Shown piece by piece: positions 7,222-13,418 of a stretch of 19,029 nucleotides of DNA (position 1 is its first letter; the number at the start of each line of letters is the position of its first letter). Source of the stretch: Gp6-AA40 sp036742665 (GTDB lineage: Bacteria > Acidobacteriota > Vicinamibacteria > Vicinamibacterales > UBA2999); contig DAINQP010000110.1 of assembly GCA_036742665.1 (NCBI GenBank), positions 1 through 19,029 of the forward strand, read 5' to 3'. The translations under genes and the position numbers were made by a program. The notes under the pieces are model-generated. The model saw only the letters and a list, made by a program, of their open reading frames with translations, was not told the DNA's origin and did no database searches.

Positions 7222-8291
7222 AGAGGTCCTTGGTCCCTGGTGCTTGGGCCTTGGTCCGTCCCTGGTCCGTGGTCCGTCCTTGGTCCTTGGTCCGTGGTCC
7301 GTGGTCCTCGCTAATCCTGTTGATGATCGTCGTCGTCAATGCTGGGTGCGAAGGCAACCAGTCGATGTTCAACCCGCAAGGACCCGCGGCGCGGTCTATT
7401 GCTGGTTTCGGCTGGCTGCTCATCGGGATCTCGATTGCTGTTTATGTCGCCGTCCTCGTCGCACTGGGATGGGCTCTCGTGCGCCGGCGACGGCCCGATG
7501 ACGACCAGCCCGCGACGACCAGCCGCTTGACACTGGCGATCGCGAGCGCGGTCGCCGTCACGGCCGCGACGTTGGTGACGCTGACGATCTCGAGCGAGGC
7601 GGTCGGACGCAGCCTTACCTCGCCGACTGGCCCGGGCGCGATTACGGCGGATGTCATCGGCCATCAGTGGTGGTGGGAGTTCCAGTATCGAGATGTGTCA
7701 CCGCAGGATTTCGTGACCAGCCCCAACGAGCTGCACATCCCGGTCGGCACCAATGTCGTGCTCAAGGCGCAGTCACGAGACGTCATTCACAGCTTCTGGG
7801 TGCCCAATCTCCAGGGCAAGCGCGATCTCATTCCGGGCCAGGTGACGAGCGTATGGATTCAGGCCGACAAGCCCGGTGTCTATCGCGGTCAATGTGCGGA
7901 ATTCTGCGGCCATCAGCACGCCAAGATGGCGTTCGTCGTCGTCGCCGAGCCGATGGACGCATTCCTCGTGTGGATTCGCAATCAGCGGCAGCCCGCCGTC
8001 GAGCCTGCCACCGGCGAGCAGCGCCGCGGGCGTGAGCTGTTCATGCAGTCCACGTGTGTCACCTGCCACACCATTCGCGGCACAGATGCCGCATCGCGGG
8101 TCGGCCCGGAGCTCACGCACGTAGGCAGCCGCATGACCGTCGGCGCCGGAACGCTTCCCAATACACGCGAGCACCTCGAGCAGTGGGTCTCGAACCCGCA
8201 ACAGGTGAAGCCCGGCATCCGGATGCCGGCGAGCCCGCTGTCGCGAGACGATCTCGAGCTCGTCATCACATACCTGCGGAGCCTTCGCTGA
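7218..8291 (+). CDS. coxB: Cytochrome c oxidase subunit II with fused cytochrome c (caa3 type), 357 aa
   Basis: The order is an odd N-terminus, two transmembrane helices (about 61-88 and 104-125), the cupredoxin CuA domain, and a C-terminal cytochrome c. CuA ligands are visible: His191 (VIHSFWVPNL), then Cys226, Glu228, Cys230, His234 and Met237 in GQCAEFCGHQHAKM. The fused haem site is CVTCH (280-284), with Met336 in GIRMPASPLS as probable axial ligand. GTG 7218 overlaps the xoxG stop (GTGA), as at the other junctions of the operon. Residues 3-31 are encoded by a heptamer DNA repeat and read WS/VRPW-rich, feeding into the hydrophobic segment LILLMIVVVNAGC; Cys44 may be lipidated, although Asn at -3 is atypical. 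An alternative ATG at 7323 would remove most of that signal. It accepts electrons for the oxygen-reducing subunit I encoded next. Confidence 0.92.
   Translation: MKRSLVPGAWALVRPWSVVRPWSLVRGPWSSLILLMIVVVNAGCEGNQSMFNPQGPAARSIAGFGWLLIGISIAVYVAVLVALGWALVRRRRPDDDQPATTSRLTLAIASAVAVTAATLVTLTISSEAVGRSLTSPTGPGAITADVIGHQWWWEFQYRDVSPQDFVTSPNELHIPVGTNVVLKAQSRDVIHSFWVPNLQGKRDLIPGQVTSVWIQADKPGVYRGQCAEFCGHQHAKMAFVVVAEPMDAFLVWIRNQRQPAVEPATGEQRRGRELFMQSTCVTCHTIRGTDAASRVGPELTHVGSRMTVGAGTLPNTREHLEQWVSNPQQVKPGIRMPASPLSRDDLELVITYLRSLR
7225..7307 (+). repeat. Heptamer tandem repeat (nTGGTCC) inside the coxB 5' end
   Basis: The stretch consists of 7-bp units of the form TTGGTCC, CTGGTCC or GTGGTCC, a few degenerate, with GTCC tetramers interposed. 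The unit length is not a multiple of three, so the translation cycles through three frames (LVRPWSVVRPWSLVRGPW). It looks like a repeat from non-coding DNA that has become part of the coxB signal region. A related heptamer array with a different core lies at 14962-15026. Confidence 0.75.
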
Positions 8292-10267
8292 TGGAACACG
8301 CATTCAGCCGCGAGGGAGTCCCCATTGAACGGGTCGAGCCATATCCCGATGAGGCGACTCAGACGCGGCTCCGCCGGGAACTCGCGCGCACGTGGTACGT
8401 GCCACGAGGTGTCATCGGCTGGTTCTCGGTCGTCGATCATCGAACGATCGGCAAGCGCTACATCGTCACGGCGTTCGCGTTCTTCATCTTTGCCGGCGTG
8501 CTGGCCGCCCTGATGCGGCTGCAGCTCGCGTTCCCCGAGAACCACCTTCTCAATCCCGATCAGTACAACCAGATCTTCACCATGCACGGCACGGTGATGA
8601 TGTTTCTGTTCGCGGTGCCGGTGATGGAGGCGCTCGGCATCTATCTGGTGCCGCTGATGGTGGGGACCCGCAACGTCGCGTTTCCGCGACTGAATACGTA
8701 CAGCTATTTCGTGTATCTCTTCGGCGGAATCATGGTCGTTGTTGCGCTGCTGCTGAACAGCGGCCCCGACGCCGGCTGGTTCGCGTATGTACCGTTGTCA
8801 GGTCCCGACTACTCGCCTGGCAAGCGCTCGGACTTCTGGGCGCAGCTGATCACGTTCACCGAAGTTGCGGCCTTGGCGGTGGCCGTCGAGATCGTCGCCA
8901 CCGTCTTCAAGATGCGCGCGCCGGGCATGTCGCTCAACCGCATTCCACTCTTCGTGTGGGCGATGCTGATAACGGCGTTCATGGTGATCTTCGCCATGCC
9001 GGCCGTCGTCACCGGCAGCACCTTCCTCCTGCTCGATCGCCTGGTCGGCACACACTTCTACAACCCGGCCGAAGGCGGCGACACGCTGCTCTGGCAGCAC
9101 CTGTTCTGGTTTTTCGGCCACCCGGAGGTGTACATCATCTTCGTTCCCGCGCTCGGCATCGTCTCGTCGATCGTCGCGACGTTTACGCAACGGCCGATCT
9201 TCGGCTACACGGCGATGGTCCTCGCGCTCGTCGCGACCGGCTTCATCGGGTTCGGCCTGTGGGTGCACCACATGTTTGCGACCGGGCTGCCACAACTCGG
9301 CCTCACCTACTTCACTGCCGCCAGCATGATCATTTCGATCCCGAGCGGGATCCAGATCTTCTGCTGGATTGCATCGATCTGGCGCGGCCGGCCGCGGCTC
9401 CAAACGCCGATGCTCTTCGTGCTCGGCTTCGTGGCGATCTTCGTGCTCGGCGGCCTATCAGGCGTCACGCTCGCGGCAGTCCCGTTCGACCTGCAGGTAC
9501 ACGACACCTACTACGTCGTCGCACACTTCCACTACGTGCTGCTCGGTGGCGCGGTGTTTCCGTTGATCGGCGGGATCTACTTCTGGTTCCCGAAAATGAC
9601 CGGCCGGATGATGAGCGAGCGTCTCGGCGTCGTGAATTTCTGGCTGCTGTTCATCGGCTTCAACGTGACGTTCTTCCCGATGCACATTCTCGGCTTCCAG
9701 GGGATGCCCCGTCGCATCTACACCTACCCTGCCGAGATGGGATGGGGCACGTTGAATCTCGTCTCCACCGCCGGCGCTCTCTTACTCCTCGCCGGTGGCG
9801 CGCTCTTCGTGTTCAACGCCGTCCGCTCGTATGTCACCGGAACCGCTGCCGCCGACGATCCCTGGCATGGTGAAACGCTCGAGTGGTCAACGAACTCTCC
9901 GCCACCCGTTTACAACTTCCTCCATATCCCGGTCGTCGAGGGACGCAGCGCGATGTGGAACCGTAGTGACCCTGCGCCGGTGGTGACGGGGATTCGCACT
10001 GACTGCCGGGAAGTGCTGATCACCGATGTGATGGATGCGGCACCGGTGCACGCCTATGAACTCCCGAATCCCAGTATCTGGCCATTTCTCTGTGCGGTCG
10101 TCACCAGCGCGTTCTTCGTGGGATCCGTCTTCACGCCGTGGGCGTTGCCGATCGCGATTGTTCCGCTGGCGATCACGCTGACTGGCTGGTTCTGGCCGAA
10201 GCGGCCGACGCGCGATCTGCCAACGCGCGAAGCGGCGTCCCCGAAACTGCGGGAGGCGGAGGGATGA
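8291..10267 (+). CDS. coxA: Cytochrome c oxidase subunit I, A1-type haem-copper oxidase, 658 aa
   Basis: This is the catalytic subunit that reduces oxygen at haem a3-CuB and pumps protons. Visible landmarks are the low-spin haem ligand His99 (FTMHGTVMMF); the CuB site His277 with Glu279 and the cross-linked Tyr281 in FFGHPEVYI; His326-His327 (VHHMF); and His412 and His414 (VAHFHYVL). GHPEVY marks the A1 family rather than the YSHP form of A2. After the 12-helix core comes a C-terminal extension with about two more helices near residues 610-640 (PNPSIWPFLCAVV onward), as in oxidases where subunit I carries fused extra segments. The N-terminal 50 residues are cytoplasmic and charged. ATG 8291 overlaps the coxB stop by one base (TGATG), and the stop overlaps coxC by ATGA. 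Confidence 0.96.
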   Translation: MEHAFSREGVPIERVEPYPDEATQTRLRRELARTWYVPRGVIGWFSVVDHRTIGKRYIVTAFAFFIFAGVLAALMRLQLAFPENHLLNPDQYNQIFTMHGTVMMFLFAVPVMEALGIYLVPLMVGTRNVAFPRLNTYSYFVYLFGGIMVVVALLLNSGPDAGWFAYVPLSGPDYSPGKRSDFWAQLITFTEVAALAVAVEIVATVFKMRAPGMSLNRIPLFVWAMLITAFMVIFAMPAVVTGSTFLLLDRLVGTHFYNPAEGGDTLLWQHLFWFFGHPEVYIIFVPALGIVSSIVATFTQRPIFGYTAMVLALVATGFIGFGLWVHHMFATGLPQLGLTYFTAASMIISIPSGIQIFCWIASIWRGRPRLQTPMLFVLGFVAIFVLGGLSGVTLAAVPFDLQVHDTYYVVAHFHYVLLGGAVFPLIGGIYFWFPKMTGRMMSERLGVVNFWLLFIGFNVTFFPMHILGFQGMPRRIYTYPAEMGWGTLNLVSTAGALLLLAGGALFVFNAVRSYVTGTAAADDPWHGETLEWSTNSPPPVYNFLHIPVVEGRSAMWNRSDPAPVVTGIRTDCREVLITDVMDAAPVHAYELPNPSIWPFLCAVVTSAFFVGSVFTPWALPIAIVPLAITLTGWFWPKRPTRDLPTREAASPKLREAEG

Positions 10268-10866
10268 GCGCGCGCACCGTCGTGGACGTTTCGCCGCTGC
10301 CGAAGTTTGCGTTCGGGCACAAGGGGCTGGTGTGGTGGGGCACTGTGGGATTCATGGTCATCGAAGGCTCGATGTTCGTGATGGCCCTGATCGTCTACTT
10401 CTACCTTCGATTGAAAGTGCAGGAATGGCCGCCTAACCTCGCAAATCCCGGCATCACCTTCGCGACCATGAACCTCGTGCTGATCCTGTTGAGTTGCATT
10501 CCCAACGCGCTGGCCAAGAAAGCCGCGGAAAACTTCAATCTCGGCGCGGTGCGTCTGTGGATCGTGGTGCTGACGTTGATCGGCATTGTCGCGGTGGTTC
10601 TGCGAGGACTGGAGTACACGCAACTCAATACCCGGTGGGACGACAACGCGTACGGATCGATCACGTGGGTGCTCTTGAGCCTGCACACCATTCACGTGGC
10701 CACCGACGTGGTGGACGGCGGTGTGCTGGCCGCGTTGATGTTTACCGGCCCGATCACGGAACGACGATTCGTGGATGTGTCCGAGAACTCCCTCTACTGG
10801 TACTTCATCGTCGCCTGGTGGATTCCGATTTACCTGGTGGTGTACTGGGCGCCGCGGTGGCTGTGA
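10264..10866 (+). CDS. coxC: Cytochrome c oxidase subunit III, 200 aa
   Basis: A membrane protein with about five helices, matching the short bacterial form of subunit III. Family landmarks are GFMVIEGSMFVMALIVYFYL, with a Glu in the first helix, and SLHTIHVATDVVDG, the conserved His-x-x-His region. The C-terminus SLYWYFIVAWWIPIYLVVYW is the last helix. Subunit III stabilises subunit I and sustains proton uptake. The start ATG 10264 overlaps the coxA stop by ATGA. The frame is open further upstream inside coxA, but the coupling overlap and a GGAGG-like sequence just before it decide the start. The next gene overlaps by one base. Confidence 0.95.
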   Translation: MSARTVVDVSPLPKFAFGHKGLVWWGTVGFMVIEGSMFVMALIVYFYLRLKVQEWPPNLANPGITFATMNLVLILLSCIPNALAKKAAENFNLGAVRLWIVVLTLIGIVAVVLRGLEYTQLNTRWDDNAYGSITWVLLSLHTIHVATDVVDGGVLAALMFTGPITERRFVDVSENSLYWYFIVAWWIPIYLVVYWAPRWL

Positions 10867-11231
10867 TGGATACCAGCCTCGACCAGACGAACGATCTCGA
10901 TCTCGCGTGGCTGATCGCCGCGTTCACCGCCGGTCCACTCGCATGGGCCTTCACCGAGGGCGCGGGCTATGCCGCTGTGAAGCCGGTGTGTGCTGGAGGC
11001 AACCCGGTAGTGCTTGGCCTCATCGCACTCGTGGGGCTGATCGTGTGCGGAGCAGGCGCGTGGCTGGCGTGGCGGCGGATGGTGTCGCTTCAGCCGGTCG
11101 CGACTGACGCGGGTCCCAACGATGTGGATCGCAGCTACTTCATCGCCGTCGTGGCGACAGGGTTCAATGTCCTCATCGCACTGCTCATCATGACGACGGT
11201 CGCGTCGCAGTTGTGGAGTCGATGCGAGTAG
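10866..11231 (+). CDS. Small three-helix membrane protein in the oxidase operon, 121 aa
   Basis: This conserved hypothetical has about three hydrophobic segments: DLAWLIAAFTAGPLAWAF, VVLGLIALVGLIVCGAGAWL, and near the C-terminus YFIAVVATGFNVLIALLIMT. It contains the short conserved patch GYAAVKPVCAGG. It occupies the place where a subunit IV (CoxD/CtaF) gene often sits, between coxC and ctaG, but I do not see the usual subunit IV sequence, so I do not call it that. A small accessory subunit or assembly factor of the oxidase is the likely role, inferred from position. ATG 10866 overlaps the coxC stop by one base, and the 3' end overlaps ctaG by 10 bp. Confidence 0.8.
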   Translation: MDTSLDQTNDLDLAWLIAAFTAGPLAWAFTEGAGYAAVKPVCAGGNPVVLGLIALVGLIVCGAGAWLAWRRMVSLQPVATDAGPNDVDRSYFIAVVATGFNVLIALLIMTTVASQLWSRCE

Positions 11232-12100
11232 CGTTGAGCGTTGCGATCGCTGTTCTGATTCCGGCCACGGCCGTCGCCCACGGCGTGGACGCACGCCTCA
11301 CCTCCGATCCGCGCGTCTTCTCGCTATGGGACCAGGCTGCGCTTGCGGGGCTCACCTTCGTCGGCACGCTCTACTGGATAGGTGTGCGAGAGTTGCGCGC
11401 GCGCCGCGCCGGCCCGTCCGCCATCGAGCGCGCGGCGTTCGGCGCCGGATGGCTGGCGCTTGTCGCGTCGATTCTGCCGTGGTTTGACGCAGCAGCCCTC
11501 GAGCTGTTCTCGGCTCATATGGCCCAGCACGAGTTGATGATGCTGGTCGGCGCTCCGTTGATCGTGGCGGGACGTCCGCTGCCCACGTGCCTGTGGGCGC
11601 TGCCGGAGACATGGCGACGTCGCATCGCTCTCCCACTGCAGCGGCGAACGGTGGCCAGTCTGGCGCGGACGATTGCGGCTCCGGTCACCGCCTGGACACT
11701 GCATGGGCTGGTCGTGTGGATCTGGCACGCGCCCGGGCTCTACGAACTCGCCGTTCGCAGCGAACCGGTGCACATGCTGCAGCATGCGATGTTCATCAGC
11801 ACATCAGTGCTGTTCTGGTGGGGACTGCTTTACGGTCGCTACGGGCGCGCCGGCTACGGTGCCGCGGTCTTCTACGTATTCACGACGGCGATTCACACCG
11901 GCATTCTTGGAGCGATGCTGACGTTCGCGCCGTCGCCGTTGTATGGCGTCTACGCGATGCCCGGGCATAACGATCCGCTCGGCGATCAGCAGCTGGCCGG
12001 GTTAGTCATGTGGATTCCGGCCGGCCTGCTGCTGACGATGATGGGTGTAGGGTTGTTCGCGGCGTGGCTGGGCGAATCCGAACGGCGGGCGGCGACGTGA
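11222..12100 (+). CDS. ctaG: CtaG-family (caa3-type) oxidase assembly membrane protein, 292 aa
   Basis: Member of the Caa3_CtaG family, multi-helix membrane proteins linked to assembly of caa3-type oxidases, probably in copper delivery to CuB. A short signal-like N-terminus (MRVALSVAIAVLIPATAVAH) precedes about seven helices. The family's His-rich motifs are present: HMAQHELMMLVGAPLIV, HGLVVWIWHAPGLYE, HMLQHAMFI, TTAIHTGILGAML and the final QQLAGLVMWIPAG. This is unrelated to the single-helix Cox11/CtaG of proteobacteria. ATG 11222 is chosen over GTG 11213; GGAG lies just upstream of the ATG, at short spacing. It is the last gene of the operon and is followed at once by a hairpin terminator, with a convergent gene beyond. 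Confidence 0.92.
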   Translation: MRVALSVAIAVLIPATAVAHGVDARLTSDPRVFSLWDQAALAGLTFVGTLYWIGVRELRARRAGPSAIERAAFGAGWLALVASILPWFDAAALELFSAHMAQHELMMLVGAPLIVAGRPLPTCLWALPETWRRRIALPLQRRTVASLARTIAAPVTAWTLHGLVVWIWHAPGLYELAVRSEPVHMLQHAMFISTSVLFWWGLLYGRYGRAGYGAAVFYVFTTAIHTGILGAMLTFAPSPLYGVYAMPGHNDPLGDQQLAGLVMWIPAGLLLTMMGVGLFAAWLGESERRAAT

Positions 12101-12102
12101 TG

Positions 12103-12127
12103 AAGGCGGGTCCAAAGGACCCGCCTT
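12103..12127. terminator. Hairpin terminator between ctaG and the DUF892 gene
   Basis: An 11-bp perfect stem (AAGGCGGGTCC with GGACCCGCCTT) closes an AAA loop. It sits 2 bp after the ctaG stop and 7 bp from the stop of the convergent gene. The stem is flanked by A on one side and T on the other, fitting a bidirectional terminator. The core GGTCCAAAGGACC is the same as in 1501-1521. Confidence 0.7.
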
Positions 12128-12134
12128 CCGGCAG

Positions 12135-12857
12135 TCAACGCTTTTTGGTCGAAGCGCGACGACGACGCCCGGAATTACCTTGGCTGTTGCTTCTTCGCGA
12201 TGACGAGCGCTGGCTCGACGAGCGCTCCTGCGCAATCCCCACAGCCGATGCCGCGCGACGGGCGGTTCGAGAAAGCTGACGAACCGCTACTCCGCTCGTA
12301 CGGCCGGCCCAATCAGCCGAGCGCATCAACGGTCCTTCTTCAGACTCGGATTGCGACTGAAACTCTTCTGCCGCGTCTTCATTCACCGAGCGCTCGGCGA
12401 TCTCGGTCAGTGTCCGATCTGCCGCCTTCTCCTCCTTCAAGGTCTGCTCGAGCAGCCGGGCCACTTGCTGTCGGCCAAGCACCTGCGCATAGGTGCGCGC
12501 GGTGCCGTAGCTGGCCATCTCGTAGTGCTCGACCTTCTGCGCACCGGTGATCAGCACCGCATCGCGCAGCGCGCCGGCCGGTGCCTTCTTCATGTGTTTC
12601 TCGCCCTCTTTCAAGAGGCCTTTCATCGCCTCGCAGGTTTCCGACGATGGCTTCTCGCCGAGGGCGCGCAACGCCTGATCGATACGTGTCAGATGCGTCC
12701 GTGTCTCCTTGAGGTGTTTTTGAAATGCAGCGCGCAGCTGCGCCGATGTCGCTGACTGAGCCAGCTTCGGCAGGGCTTGAGTCAGTTGTGTCTCGGCATC
12801 ACGTAGATCGGTGAGCTCTTCAACAAGATGGGCATGCAACGAATCAACGGCGGCCAT
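12135..12857 (-). CDS. DUF892 (YciE/YciF-like) ferritin-like protein with basic tail, 240 aa
   Basis: The first 165 residues form a four-helix bundle typical of DUF892. The N-terminal helix is LHAHLVEELTDLRDAETQL, then KHLKETRTHLTRIDQALRAL, then QKVEHYEMASYGTARTYAQV and LLEQTLKEEKAADRTLTEIA. The Glu and His residues spaced along these helices suit a di-iron site. YciE/YciF proteins respond to stress but have no proven reaction. The last 60 residues are a Ser/Arg/Lys-rich disordered tail, which is not part of the domain and could bind nucleic acid; it resembles the tail of the DUF6496-like protein at 994-1458 in composition. ATG 12857 has GGAGG a few bases upstream on the minus strand. It converges with ctaG and is separated from it by a terminator. 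Confidence 0.85.
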   Translation of the reverse strand: MAAVDSLHAHLVEELTDLRDAETQLTQALPKLAQSATSAQLRAAFQKHLKETRTHLTRIDQALRALGEKPSSETCEAMKGLLKEGEKHMKKAPAGALRDAVLITGAQKVEHYEMASYGTARTYAQVLGRQQVARLLEQTLKEEKAADRTLTEIAERSVNEDAAEEFQSQSESEEGPLMRSADWAGRTSGVAVRQLSRTARRAASAVGIAQERSSSQRSSSRRSNSQGNSGRRRRASTKKR

Positions 12858-12905
12858 GCGGAATCCTCCGCGGAAGGCACAGCAAGAAGACCGCCATCGT
12901 ACTGG

Positions 12906-12923
12906 TATCCGGCTAGCCGGATA
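12906..12923. repeat. Perfect 18-bp palindrome between tadA and the DUF892 gene
   Basis: TATCCGGCTAGCCGGATA is a perfect palindrome without a loop. It abuts the tadA stop codon (12924-12926) and lies 49 bp upstream of the DUF892 start. Without a T-run it is a weak terminator; a symmetric operator for the DUF892 gene is the other reading. Confidence 0.55.
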
Positions 12924-13397
12924 TCACGCATCAATGTCAACGCGCTCGGACCTGCGTTTGTCCCAGAAGAATTTCTGAATGAGCGCTCGACACTCGAGCT
13001 CGAGCACGCCCCCGGTGACGGCGAAGCGGTGATTGAGTCCCGGCTGTTCGAGCGCGCGCACTGTCGAGACAAGCGCCCCGGTTTTAGGCTCGCTTGCGCC
13101 GTAGATAACTTCGCGAACGCGCGCGTGCACGAGGGCGCCGACGCACATGAGACACGGTTCGATCGTCACGTACACCGTCGCGTCCGTGAGCCGGTAGTTG
13201 CCCAACGCACGAGCCGCTTCCCGTAGTACCAGGACCTCGGCATGCGCAGTCGGGTCAACAGACCCGATTGGCTGATTGAACGTTTCGGAGATGATGCGGT
13301 CGTTGACGACGAGGACGGCGCCGATTGGCACCTCGCCCGCCGCGGCCCCGAGCGTGGCCTGCTCGAGCGCGGCGCGCATGTAGTCTTCGGTGGTCAT
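12924..13397 (-). CDS. tadA: tRNA-specific adenosine deaminase TadA, 157 aa
   Basis: The enzyme deaminates adenosine 34 to inosine in the tRNA anticodon wobble position. The zinc site is complete: His52 and Glu54 in AHAEV, and Cys82 and Cys85 in PCLMC. Residues 21-28 (GEVPIGAV) and the region NYRL.DATVYVTIEPC are characteristic of TadA over cytosine and guanine deaminases, and the length fits. ATG 13397 is used. The gene is 21 bp downstream of ilvA on the same strand, so it is probably co-transcribed with it. The C-terminal helix ends in RRSERVDIDA, slightly divergent from typical endings. Confidence 0.95.
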   Translation of the reverse strand: MTTEDYMRAALEQATLGAAAGEVPIGAVLVVNDRIISETFNQPIGSVDPTAHAEVLVLREAARALGNYRLTDATVYVTIEPCLMCVGALVHARVREVIYGASEPKTGALVSTVRALEQPGLNHRFAVTGGVLELECRALIQKFFWDKRRSERVDIDA

Positions 13398-13418
13398 GGT
13401 GAAGACCGAAGACAGCCT

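Noticed and set aside
7225..7307. CRISPR-like array
   Set aside because: Units are 7 bp and contiguous, without spacers; it is a simple heptamer repeat.
8392..9873. 493-codon frame within coxA
   Set aside because: It is a same-strand frame-shifted shadow of coxA, Arg-rich and without membrane segments or motifs.
10866..11231. Subunit IV (coxD/ctaF) assignment
   Set aside because: The position fits but the sequence lacks recognisable subunit IV features, so only a neutral call was made.
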